Positions 1-6,392 are shown, numbered from the stretch's first letter. The stretch is 6,392 nucleotides of DNA from JBFMDH01 sp044868105 (GCA_044868105.1 JBIOWC010000343.1:1-6392), one strand, 5' to 3'. Notes: a model not told the origin generated them from the letters alone. Numbers and translations are program-made.

Positions 1-2
1 TT

Positions 3-296
3 GGTCAAGTGAAAGGAACCAATATCAAGTTGGAAAATACCGATTTTGATACCGGCAAACCGACACGGGCCGGCGAGTACAAACTGGCCGATGAAGCATA
101 CGCCGATTTATTGCAAAAACTGGCAAAGCATAATTTTGAAAAGGCCAGCGCGGAACTCAGGCAAAATATCATCGCTTTTTACGGCAATCTTGACGCGCCG
201 ATTGCGACCAAGCGGGATAAAGATGATTGGCAAGAAACCTTGCGCGCCTTGGACAAATTAAAAGCCGCACAGAATATGCAAAGCTCGAAAAAATGA
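3..296 (+). CDS. C-terminal fragment of an unrecognised protein (5' end outside window)
   Basis: The frame is open to the first bases of the window and ends at TGA 294-296. A GTG at 9 could serve as a start, but no ribosome binding site can be judged there. The sequence reads like the tail of a longer protein, so I treat it as 5'-partial. The visible 97 residues are hydrophilic, Lys/Ala-rich and probably mostly helical. They begin with a 'DFDTGKPTRAGEY' stretch, continue with an amphipathic segment (LADEAYADLLQKLAKHNF), then 'IIAFYGNLDAPIATKRD' and a final helix rich in Leu and Lys. There is no signal peptide, membrane segment or recognisable catalytic motif in this part. I do not recognise the family and assign no function. 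It converges on the antiporter gene, with a 58-nt gap between the two stop codons. Confidence 0.7.
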   Translation, partial: GQVKGTNIKLENTDFDTGKPTRAGEYKLADEAYADLLQKLAKHNFEKASAELRQNIIAFYGNLDAPIATKRDKDDWQETLRALDKLKAAQNMQSSKK

Positions 297-337
297 AGAA
301 CGACTGATGAGTTGCGGACTTGGTGAATGCTTTAGGT

Positions 338-351
338 CTTATTTAAATAAG
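338..351. repeat. Perfect 14-bp AT-rich palindrome between convergent genes
   Basis: CTTATTTAAATAAG is a perfect inverted repeat (two 7-bp arms, no loop) in the gap between two convergent genes. Next to it, at 352-362, CCCT-CAC-AGGG can form a small 4-bp stem spanning the antiporter stop codon. Read on the minus strand, this gives a short GC stem followed by a T-rich stretch, weakly resembling an intrinsic terminator for the antiporter transcript. The palindrome could also be a protein binding site. The stem is short and there is no long U-tract, so a terminator role is only a suggestion. Confidence 0.35.
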
Positions 352-354
352 CCC

Positions 355-1629
355 TCACAGGGGTTCAGCACTTTGAATGGTGTTACGATTCGTCGCGGTT
401 GATTCATCAAGCGGTGTGCGATAAAACACCTGTAGCAACGGTGTCGTAATTCCGGTGGTTACCAATGCCATCAAAACCATGATGGTGAATACCGTAGGGG
501 TAATCACTCCGGCTTCCAGACCGATATTCAAGATAATCAATTCCACCAGCCCGCGAGTATTCAACAAAATGCCGACGGCGCTGGCTTCGCGCCACCCAAG
601 TCCGGTTGCCCGTGAAGCCAGCATCGCCCCACCGAGTTTTCCAATAATCGCAACGGCGATAATCAACAGACAGTATCCCCAAAGATTCGCGTCGGTCAGT
701 AACCCCACTGACATCTTTAATCCGGTAAAAGCGAAGAAGATGGGTAGAAACAGAACGACTGTCACATCTTCAAACTTGTTTGATAGTTCCCGCACAAAAT
801 CCTCGCTTTTCGGCATCATGGCGCCAGCGAGAAAAGCCCCGAAAAGCGCGTGAATACCAATCCATTCGGTCAGTAAGGCCGAAAACAGGGCGAATAAAAT
901 AACGATTGCTAATACTTCCCGTGAAAGGGTGCCGGTTCTTTGGTAATTCGCTTCAAGTTTTCGCAAAACCGGACGGACGATAAAGAGCATGACGGCGACA
1001 AACAGCAGAAGGCTAACGAAGGTCACTAACATCTCTTTCATGACGCCGCCGCCGCGAACTAACAATATGGATACAGCGAGAAAACACCAGGCCATTACAT
1101 CGTCAACCGCAGCACTGGTTATCGCAATGGCACCAACGCGCGTGTGAAAAAGATCGCGTTCAACCAGTATTCTGGCAAGCACAGGGAAAGCCGTTACGCT
1201 GATGGCGGCGCCCATATAGATAGCAAAATGAAATTTATCAATGTGGTCATTGGAGAGCTTGGAATGAAGATACAGCGCCACGAAAAAACCCATTAAAAAT
1301 GGCGCAATAATGCTGGTTAAGCTGGTGGCTACGGCTGACCGACCGAGCTTTCGCAATAAAGACAGGTTGAGTTCCAAACCGATGATGAACATAAACAGCA
1401 CAATACCAACCTGACTGACAGCATTTAAAAAACCTAAACTTTCGGGTGGAAACAAAAGGCTTGAAAATTTTGGCGCCAGCCAACCCAGCAGGGATGGACC
1501 GAGCGAGATGCCGGCAATCATTTCACCGATGACTTGCGGTTGATGAAGTTTGCGAAAGAGCCAACCGATTACTCTGGCGACTCCTATTACGACACAGATT
1601 TGCAGAAGCAGCGTAGGTAGATGTGGCAT
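355..1629 (-). CDS. CPA2-family cation:proton antiporter (Na+/H+ or K+/H+ exchanger)
   Basis: A 424-residue, strongly hydrophobic inner-membrane protein with the layout of monovalent cation:proton antiporter-2 transporters (about 12-13 membrane segments over residues 5-400). Visible landmarks are GLELNL at 84-89; the unwound-helix motif SVTAFPVLAR at 144-153; the ion-binding acidic pair D176-D177 in SAAVDDVMAW; K331 in IIGKLGG, which aligns with the conserved lysine of NapA/NhaA-type exchangers; and NTRGLVELI at 357-365. The motifs recall plant CHX exchangers and bacterial KefB/NapA relatives. The protein ends with a hydrophilic tail of about 20 residues, with no TrkA-N/RCK nucleotide-binding or universal-stress domain, so regulation of the KefC type is not expected. 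Start ATG is 15 nt after the VWA stop codon with no clear Shine-Dalgarno, consistent with co-transcription and coupled translation. Whether Na+ or K+ is carried cannot be read from the sequence. Confidence 0.93.
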   Translation of the reverse strand: MPHLPTLLLQICVVIGVARVIGWLFRKLHQPQVIGEMIAGISLGPSLLGWLAPKFSSLLFPPESLGFLNAVSQVGIVLFMFIIGLELNLSLLRKLGRSAVATSLTSIIAPFLMGFFVALYLHSKLSNDHIDKFHFAIYMGAAISVTAFPVLARILVERDLFHTRVGAIAITSAAVDDVMAWCFLAVSILLVRGGGVMKEMLVTFVSLLLFVAVMLFIVRPVLRKLEANYQRTGTLSREVLAIVILFALFSALLTEWIGIHALFGAFLAGAMMPKSEDFVRELSNKFEDVTVVLFLPIFFAFTGLKMSVGLLTDANLWGYCLLIIAVAIIGKLGGAMLASRATGLGWREASAVGILLNTRGLVELIILNIGLEAGVITPTVFTIMVLMALVTTGITTPLLQVFYRTPLDESTATNRNTIQSAEPL

Positions 1630-1644
1630 AGGGTCGGGAAATAT

Positions 1645-2646
1645 TTATTTTTTCGGGCCGTAATAACTATCTCGCGTGCGAGCCGTATAACCGCCGCGCG
1701 AGAGAAAGACTTTGACGGAGCGCAAAGTCCCATCCCGTTTTTCGTTTTTCGGAACATAGGTGATGATGTATTGATTTTTCAATTCGCGAGCGATTTTGGT
1801 ATAGACCTCTTTCATCTCGTCATCTTTTAGCGGCGAATAAATCTGCCCGCCGGTTTTCTTACACAATTCGGTCATCGTTCGTTCGGCATTCTCTAAACGC
1901 TGAACCGCCGCGCCTCTGAACAGTGTGCCGTTCATGGCTTTAATCATTTGTTGAGCTTTGCTGATGACATAGACGACCGCGCCGGATTTAACAATCGCGG
2001 CAAGCGCTTGTTTGAAAGTTACTTTGCTTGAGGTATCGTCGCCGTCCGTAAGCAGGATGACGGCTTTGCGCCCCTCGACCTTTGATAATTGCTCGTCGGC
2101 GGCTAGATAAATCGCATCATAAAGCGCCGTGCTGCCATATTGCGTATTGCCGGACGTCGTGCGCACCATCCCCGGTTTGTAGCGCCAACTAATCGCGTGC
2201 CGCACCTCATCGGCGTTCGATGTCCAATCTTGAAGCAGTTCATTATTGGTGTGAAATTCGATGACCGAAACTTTATCTTTTTCATCAAGCGCCGATAAGA
2301 AAGTCATGGCTGAATCGCGCAATGAACCAATCTCGCCAACGATTGAACCGGAAGCATCCAGCAACAAGGCAACATTTACGGGTACGCTGCCGATTTGAAA
2401 ACTGGAAATGTCCTGACGTTGCATATCTTCGGCAATGACAAAATCTTCTTTCTTCAAATCCGTAGCCTGTTTGCCAAAACTATCAAATACGGTGACATTC
2501 AATAATACTTCTTCGGCGCGCAATTTAATGGTGTCATCGCCACCATTACTATTCGGATTGGTAGCAGGTTTGCGCCCGCTCTGCGCCAGTGAACAAGGAA
2601 TGAATAAGAGGGCGGTGATGAGACAACAAAGAATTTTTACAATCAT
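1645..2646 (-). CDS. Secreted VWFA-domain protein, acidobacterial type
   Basis: Residue numbers here count from the GTG at 2655. Residues 4-25 form a signal peptide (IVK, hydrophobic core ILCCLITALLFIPC, then SLAQ with likely cleavage near residue 24-25), so the mature protein is exported. Residues about 43-86 are a beta-rich lead-in (NVTVFDSFGKQATDLKKEDF) typical of the acidobacterial VWFA family. The VWA domain spans about 92-297 with a complete MIDAS metal site: D100-A-S102-G-S104, T176 in YGST and D204 in LLTDGDD. The tail, LKNQYIITYVPKNEKRDGTL and onward, matches the usual family ending. The family is expanded in Acidobacteriota but its role is not settled; Mg2+-dependent protein binding outside the cytoplasm is the likely activity. 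I prefer ATG 2646 over the in-frame GTG 2655 because GAAGTGAG lies at suitable spacing before the ATG. It is the first gene of a unit with the antiporter. Confidence 0.9.
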   Translation of the reverse strand: MIVKILCCLITALLFIPCSLAQSGRKPATNPNSNGGDDTIKLRAEEVLLNVTVFDSFGKQATDLKKEDFVIAEDMQRQDISSFQIGSVPVNVALLLDASGSIVGEIGSLRDSAMTFLSALDEKDKVSVIEFHTNNELLQDWTSNADEVRHAISWRYKPGMVRTTSGNTQYGSTALYDAIYLAADEQLSKVEGRKAVILLTDGDDTSSKVTFKQALAAIVKSGAVVYVISKAQQMIKAMNGTLFRGAAVQRLENAERTMTELCKKTGGQIYSPLKDDEMKEVYTKIARELKNQYIITYVPKNEKRDGTLRSVKVFLSRGGYTARTRDSYYGPKK

Positions 2647-2650
2647 AAAT

Positions 2651-2658
2651 CTCACTTC
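2651..2658 (-). promoter_or_regulatory. Possible ribosome binding site deciding the VWA start
   Basis: On the minus strand GAAGTGAG lies four nt before ATG 2646, with its GAAG core eight nt from the ATG, an imperfect match to the GGAGGTGA consensus at good spacing. It contains the alternative GTG start at 2655, which itself has no upstream purine-rich site. This favours ATG 2646. Confidence 0.4.
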
Positions 2659-2678
2659 AATTATCGGCGGATAGACTC

Positions 2679-2708
2679 AGTATAACTTAGTCATTTACGC
2701 CTCGTCAT
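2679..2708 (-). promoter_or_regulatory. Putative sigma70-type promoter for the VWA-antiporter unit
   Basis: On the minus strand ATGACG (2708-2703) and TATACT (2684-2679) are separated by 18 nt. The -10 matches TATAAT at 5 of 6 positions and the -35 matches TTGACA at 4 of 6. The -10 ends about 32 nt before ATG 2646, leaving a short leader. It is the best candidate in the divergent region for the minus-strand unit. This is a pattern match by eye only. Confidence 0.4.
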
Positions 2709-3012
2709 CAGCTGTTGGTTACAATTTCCTGACGGCAACCGGCCAAGCTTGAGGATAAGGCCAAGACCTTCAGCCCGCGCCAGCAAAACAAAATGCGAGC
2801 CGGCAAAAACTTGAAGGGTCTTCGGATTATGCGGAAAAAGGCGGATATAGAGAATCCGCCTTACCTGTCCTCTCCGTTAAACCCGAAGACCACCAATCCC
2901 TCGTTAATCGTTTATCGAAAACCGAGTAATTTCAATCTGAACCTATGGTTTCCTGCGAAGCGGAGCTTGAAATCGTGACTAAGAACTTCCCCGCGTGATA
3001 GACTTTTACGCG
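2709..3012. other. Divergent intergenic region, no supported gene
   Basis: About 300 bases separate the VWA promoter from the permease start. The region holds the 9-bp-stem hairpin listed separately. It also holds an imperfect long-range pairing of AAGACCTTCA (2763-2772) with TGAAGGGTCTT (2812-2822), and a direct repeat GGCCAAG at 2741-2747 and 2759-2765. A plus-strand TACAAT (2720-2725) resembles a -10 box but lacks a -35 at normal distance, so no convincing promoter for the permease was found. A 61-codon open frame at 2793-2978 has no ribosome binding site, an unstructured Lys/Pro/Asn-rich product and the hairpin inside it, and is not called a gene. The region may be the leader of the permease mRNA. 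Confidence 0.5.
2838..2862. repeat. Strong hairpin: 9-bp perfect inverted repeat, 7-nt loop
   Basis: AAGGCGGAT (2838-2846) and ATCCGCCTT (2854-2862) are perfectly complementary around the loop ATAGAGA. Read on the minus strand, the 3' arm runs into a run of five T (CCGCCTTTTTCC), giving the stem-plus-T-tract shape of a modest intrinsic terminator. Read on the plus strand there is no T-tract, so there it would be an mRNA leader structure. It lies upstream of the VWA promoter, so a terminator here would stop antisense transcription, not end a known minus-strand gene. An operator or a remnant of a small repeat is also possible. Confidence 0.5.
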
Positions 3013-5517
3013 ATGATTCGACTGATAGACCGCTATTTATTGCGTGAACTCTTACCCTATTTTTTGCTATCACTTTTCCTGCTGACGGCAATTATCTTCG
3101 CCCATGAATCCAGCCGGTTTTCCGAACTTCTGGTCTTCTATTCGCGGCAAGGTCTGCCAATGGAAGCGATTTGGAAAATTATCGGAGCGCTTATTCCGGG
3201 CATTCTGGTTTTTACTTTACCCATCTCGCTGTTGGTTGGGATTCTCGTCGGTCTCGGTCGGCTGTCGGGCGATAGCGAAATCGTGGCGCTGGTAGCCAGC
3301 GGACTCAGCCGTTTTCAGATTCTCAGACCGATTATTGCCTTTGCCTTACTGGTCGCAGCTTTCATGCTGTACATCACTTTCAATGTTTTGCCGGCCTCCA
3401 TTCATAATCTCAACGACATCAAATCGAATCAATCACTGGTCTTTCAAGGAATCACCACACAAATTAAACCGCGAGTATTTGAAGAGAGCATTCCCAAACG
3501 CATTCTCTACATTGAAGACATAGACCGGCAACGCATCTGGCACAACATCTTCATTGCGGATTTAAGCGATGAACAAGGTGATTTAAAACTGTTCACGGCA
3601 AAAACCGGGGCGCTGCGTCAAACGATTAAACAACCCGGACAACCGGAAACCCCTGAGCTCTATTTAATGCAGGGGGCAATTCATCAAACCTCCGCGCCAA
3701 AAAAGATCAGTGCGGAAGGCGATGAAACAGAAGGGTTGTCAGAAGAGGCGAAAGAAGAGAGCGCGTTATCCATAGAGCAACAGGCAAACCGTGACCGCAA
3801 GCGTTTGCGGTCGCAGCAATCATACGTTTCAAATCATTTTCAGGAAATGACGGTTGGCGTTGCCCTCTCGGATGACCGGAAAGACGGAAACCTAACTCAA
3901 GAAGCTCCCAAACCTGAAGTAGAAGAAATGACCTGGGCAGAGTTAATTAACTATTCGCCGCCGCCGGAAGAGTATCGCGAATGGCGCACGCAAATTCACA
4001 AACGCATATCCTATCCAACTGCCTGTTTAATCTTTGCGCTCTTAGGCGTTGGTTTCGGTATCAGCAATGTTCGCACCGGCCGGTCATTTGGCTTAATGCT
4101 GGGGCTGGCGATTACTATTGCTTACTATCTGTTGGCGCTGTCGGGTGAACAATCGGCATTATCGGGCAAACTGCCGGTTTGGCTGGGAGTCTGGCAAGCC
4201 AATCTGGTGTTGGCAAGTTTGGGTTTCTTTGTTCTCTATCTGCAAAGAAAGCCGGGTTCTGATGCGCTCAGCTTTTTAAGCAGCCTCCGTTATTTGCTAC
4301 CGGCCAAGAAAGTGGAAGGTGAGTCGTCACCGGTAGTCCCCGTCGCAACCCGCACGCCATCGAAAACCGGTGACCTCATCAAACCTGCAACCGTTGCCGT
4401 GCAACGCATCTTAGCGGCGCGCTTTCCACAATTAATTGACCGTCTGGTTATTGGTGATTTATTACGCTTTTTCTTTTATATCCTCGGCGGCTTCACGACG
4501 CTTTTCATTATCATCACCTTATTTCAACTGCTCAATTCAATTACCAAACATCACATTGAATGGACGATAGTTGCCAACTATCTATTTTTTCTGCTGCCCT
4601 TCATTATTAATTATGTAACCCCGCTTGCGGCACTGGTTGCGGTAATGATTACCTTCGGAATTTTGCAACGTACCAGTCAGGTTGTCGCTTTAACGGCATC
4701 GGGGCAATCCATCTACCGATTGGCGGCGCCGGTTATTATCATTTCGCTTTTCCTGTCCGCTTTTCTGTTTATCAATCAAGACTACATTATGCCGTTTACC
4801 AATCCGCGTCAGAATAATTTACGAGCCTTAATTCGTAGCGGGCAAGAACCGGCTCAGACCTTCTATCAAAAAACCAATCAATGGATATCGGGCGCCGATT
4901 CACGCATTTTTAATTACGAATATTTCAACCCCAAGAAAAACGCCTTCGCCGCCTTAAACGTGATCGATTTATCCAAAGAGCCCTTCGGCATCAAGCGCAG
5001 ACTTTTTGCGACCCGGGCGGTCTGGGATAAAGACGAAGAAGCCTGGACCTTGCAAGATGGCTGGGAACGTATTTTTGATGGCGATAGATTGGTTTCATTT
5101 GAGATGTTCAAAGAACGCAAGTATGAACTCACCGAACAACCCGATTACTTCAAACAGGATTTGCGCGGGTCGCATTCGATGACCATTGCCGAAGTGCGTC
5201 GTAAAATCGTCGAATTGTCGCGTGCCGGGTTTGATGTGTTGGATTTACGCATCGCCTTGCAAAGTAAAATCGCCTTTCCGTTGACCTGTTTGATTATGGC
5301 GATCGTCGGATTACCGTTCTCTTTTTCGGTCGGCAAACGCGGCGCTTTATATGGCGTAGCCATCGGGATTGCCATTGGAATTGCTTATTGGGGAGCCATC
5401 GGACTTTTCGAGCAAATGGGGCGTTATGAAATTTTGCCGCCTTTGCTGGCCGCCTGGGGGCCGAATTTGCTCTTTGGCACCGGCGGACTGTACCTCTTTT
5501 TAACGACGCGTACGTGA
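3013..5517 (+). CDS. lptFG: Fused LptF-LptG lipopolysaccharide export permease
   Basis: An 834-residue inner-membrane protein made of two YjgP/YjgQ (LptF/LptG) units in one chain, where most bacteria use two proteins of about 360 residues. Together the halves form the permease that, with the LptB ATPase and LptC, extracts LPS from the inner membrane. First half: segments near 11-31, 56-82 and 99-124, a periplasmic beta-jellyroll region about 130-328, then segments near 333-352, 357-377 and 390-411. A linker of about 60 residues (412-475), expected to be cytoplasmic, joins the second half: segments near 480-509, 519-549 and 568-590, periplasmic domain 591-748, then three more to the end. Paired motifs confirm the repeat: SEIVALVASG (88-97) with SQVVALTASG (555-564), and RISYPTACLI with KIAFPLTCLI. 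The first half resembles LptF, the second LptG. ATG 3013 is chosen over in-frame GTG 2995 because the protein then begins MIRLIDRYLLRE, the usual family start; neither has a clear Shine-Dalgarno. A charged insert (226-269) and Q556 are odd; see findings. Confidence 0.93.
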   Translation: MIRLIDRYLLRELLPYFLLSLFLLTAIIFAHESSRFSELLVFYSRQGLPMEAIWKIIGALIPGILVFTLPISLLVGILVGLGRLSGDSEIVALVASGLSRFQILRPIIAFALLVAAFMLYITFNVLPASIHNLNDIKSNQSLVFQGITTQIKPRVFEESIPKRILYIEDIDRQRIWHNIFIADLSDEQGDLKLFTAKTGALRQTIKQPGQPETPELYLMQGAIHQTSAPKKISAEGDETEGLSEEAKEESALSIEQQANRDRKRLRSQQSYVSNHFQEMTVGVALSDDRKDGNLTQEAPKPEVEEMTWAELINYSPPPEEYREWRTQIHKRISYPTACLIFALLGVGFGISNVRTGRSFGLMLGLAITIAYYLLALSGEQSALSGKLPVWLGVWQANLVLASLGFFVLYLQRKPGSDALSFLSSLRYLLPAKKVEGESSPVVPVATRTPSKTGDLIKPATVAVQRILAARFPQLIDRLVIGDLLRFFFYILGGFTTLFIIITLFQLLNSITKHHIEWTIVANYLFFLLPFIINYVTPLAALVAVMITFGILQRTSQVVALTASGQSIYRLAAPVIIISLFLSAFLFINQDYIMPFTNPRQNNLRALIRSGQEPAQTFYQKTNQWISGADSRIFNYEYFNPKKNAFAALNVIDLSKEPFGIKRRLFATRAVWDKDEEAWTLQDGWERIFDGDRLVSFEMFKERKYELTEQPDYFKQDLRGSHSMTIAEVRRKIVELSRAGFDVLDLRIALQSKIAFPLTCLIMAIVGLPFSFSVGKRGALYGVAIGIAIGIAYWGAIGLFEQMGRYEILPPLLAAWGPNLLFGTGGLYLFLTTRT

Positions 5518-5529
5518 TGAATCTGCTTC

Positions 5530-5988
5530 ATGAACACGAATGAATATCAAATTATTATCGAAGAGGCGGCGAATGCCGACGTCATCGCGGCCATTTTAGC
5601 GGGATTAAATCAACACGCTGAGGCCGCGGGCTTCACCTATCATGCCCTTCCGCTCACCGTATTTCTACGTGACCAAGGGAATAATATCGTTGGTGGTTTG
5701 CATGGCGATACGGTTTACGGCTGGCTTTATATTGCGCTCTTTTGGATTGCCGAAGACTTGCGCGGGCAAGGGTATGGAAAGTGTCTGATGAATCGGGCTG
5801 AACAAGAGGCCCTCAAACGCGGAGGCAATCACGCCTACTTGGATACTTTCAGCTTTCAGGCCTTGAACTTTTACCAGGCGATGGGCTATGAACTATTTGG
5901 TGAGTTAAATAATTTTCCAGAAGGCAAGAAGCGATACTTTTTGCAAAAGACCAACCTTAAAGACTATTATCAGCAGGTAATTGATTAG
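5530..5988 (+). CDS. GNAT-family N-acetyltransferase
   Basis: A 152-residue cytoplasmic protein of normal length for a single-domain GNAT enzyme, which transfers acetyl from acetyl-CoA to an amine. The acetyl-CoA loop is R78-G-Q-G-Y-G-K84 (consensus R/Q-x-x-G-x-G/A), at the start of the alpha3 helix. It is preceded by the strand YGWLYIALFWIAEDL (63-77). The later motif LDTFSFQALNFYQAMGYE (104-121) supplies the usual strand, helix and Y115 near the CoA site. The set 'ldTfsFQA..FY...GYe.fGel...P.gk.r.fL.K' places it in a common subfamily of stand-alone acetyltransferases whose substrates are mostly unknown; none is assigned here. ATG 5530 lies 12 nt after the permease stop with no clear Shine-Dalgarno, so co-transcription and translational coupling are likely. 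Its last 32 nt overlap the 3' end of the convergent Nudix gene. Confidence 0.92.
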   Translation: MNTNEYQIIIEEAANADVIAAILAGLNQHAEAAGFTYHALPLTVFLRDQGNNIVGGLHGDTVYGWLYIALFWIAEDLRGQGYGKCLMNRAEQEALKRGGNHAYLDTFSFQALNFYQAMGYELFGELNNFPEGKKRYFLQKTNLKDYYQQVID

Positions 5989-6391
5989 CCAGTTCCTGCG
6001 TTTTCATTACCGCCTTTTTGCTGCTGTCCCAATACAGCATCTGTAAAGCATTCGAATAATCAACCCAGTCATAATCATCGTGTTCCGTTACGTCAAGCTG
6101 CACCTCACGTTTCTCGACCCTTAAGGCAAAACAGACCTCTTCATTGTGCGTGACATCGGGAGCGAATTTTGCGCGCCAAGGCGGGGCGATTTCAAACACG
6201 TTGGTCAATTGCAGCTCTAACAAATCTTCTTCGCGGCAAGCCACACCGGTTTCCTCGAAGACCTCTCTTACGGCTGCCGCCTTATGGGTTTCGCCAAGTT
6301 CAAGAGACCCGGTACAGGTTTGCCAAAAACCGCCGTGACTGGGCAGGCGCTTAAGCAATAAATAGTCTCTTGATTTTGCGGTCTGCGAATA
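5957..6391 (-). CDS. nudB: Nudix hydrolase, NudB-like dihydroneopterin triphosphate diphosphatase (5' end outside window)
   Basis: The visible 144 residues carry a full Nudix box, G28-x5-E34-x7-R42-E43-V-F-E46-E47-T-G49-V, whose glutamates bind Mg2+ for cleavage of a nucleoside-diphosphate-type linkage. Beyond the box it follows E. coli NudB closely in pattern: 'YSQTAKSRDYLLLKR' then 'FWQTCTGSLELGET', 'FEI', 'FAPDVTHNEEVCFAL', 'VTEHDDYDWVDY' and a final helical segment. NudB removes pyrophosphate from dihydroneopterin triphosphate in folate synthesis, and also acts on dATP in vitro. That substrate is inferred from pattern similarity recalled from memory; a general NTP pyrophosphohydrolase is the alternative. 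A TTG at 6358 would be a possible start, but the frame stays open to the edge and the upstream residues match the first strand of the fold, so the gene is 5'-partial. NudB is about 150 residues, so perhaps 10-15 are missing. Confidence 0.88.
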   Translation of the reverse strand, partial: YSQTAKSRDYLLLKRLPSHGGFWQTCTGSLELGETHKAAAVREVFEETGVACREEDLLELQLTNVFEIAPPWRAKFAPDVTHNEEVCFALRVEKREVQLDVTEHDDYDWVDYSNALQMLYWDSSKKAVMKTQELANQLPADNSL

Positions 6392-6392
6392 A

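Noticed and set aside
455..853. 132-codon plus-strand open frame opposite the antiporter
   Set aside because: It is antisense to a well-supported transporter gene. Its Pro/Ser/Arg-rich product looks like the reverse reading of membrane-helix codons.
2697..2725. Plus-strand promoter for the permease using TACAAT at 2720-2725
   Set aside because: The -10-like box is reasonable, but no -35 match exists at 16-18 nt; TTTACG is 20 nt away. It is too weak to list as a feature.
2793..2978. 61-codon plus-strand open frame in the divergent intergenic region
   Set aside because: There is no ribosome binding site before its ATG, the product is unstructured and resembles no known protein, and it contains the strong hairpin. 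It is most likely chance.
5517..5543. Eight-codon mini-ORF (MNLLHEHE) whose ATG overlaps the permease stop as TGATGA and ends inside the GNAT gene
   Set aside because: The stop/start overlap is suggestive of translational reinitiation, but the frame is tiny, has no ribosome binding site and is easily expected by chance. The GNAT ATG at 5530 is a sufficient start.
5975..5999. Possible terminator hairpin (CAGG...CCTG) at the GNAT/Nudix junction
   Set aside because: Only about four base pairs match with a long loop and no T-tract, so it is not supported as a terminator.
6144..6354. Plus-strand open frames opposite the Nudix gene
   Set aside because: They are antisense shadows of a gene with a complete Nudix box, and their products show no recognisable pattern.

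Overview
The window looks like a stretch of chromosome from a diderm bacterium of the phylum Acidobacteriota, plausibly a moderate-GC lineage such as Blastocatellia. Three things suggest this: a secreted VWFA protein of the acidobacterial type (VWA core, N-terminal 'tV.D..Gk.v.dL.keDF' region, C-terminal 'Lk.QYiitY.P' tail), a single-chain LptF-LptG permease (so an LPS-type outer membrane), and fairly balanced base composition throughout. The taxonomic call is inference from protein style, not a database match.

Layout. (1) Positions 3-296, plus strand: the C-terminal end of a gene that starts before the window, family not recognised. (2) Positions 297-354: a short convergent gap with a perfect 14-bp AT-rich palindrome. 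(3) Positions 355-2646, minus strand: a two-gene unit, a secreted VWA protein followed after 15 nt by a CPA2-type cation:proton antiporter. (4) About 2647-3012: a divergent intergenic region of roughly 365 bp with a plausible minus-strand promoter next to the VWA gene and a strong 9-bp-stem hairpin in the middle. (5) Positions 3013-5988, plus strand: a fused LptF-LptG permease followed after 12 nt by a GNAT acetyltransferase. (6) Positions 5957-6391, minus strand: a Nudix hydrolase of the NudB (dihydroneopterin triphosphate diphosphatase) type. It overlaps the GNAT gene tail-to-tail by 32 nt and runs off the right edge.

How the genes work together. The LptFG protein is the inner-membrane core of the LPS exporter and should work with LptB and LptC, neither of which is encoded here. 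The other genes look like housekeeping or accessory functions without an obvious shared pathway. No mobile element, CRISPR array, tRNA or rRNA was seen. The most interesting points are in the fused permease: two transporter halves in one chain, a charged insert only in the first periplasmic domain, and a Gln in the second half where a coupling-helix Glu is expected. I see no clear evidence of a wholly new multi-gene system.
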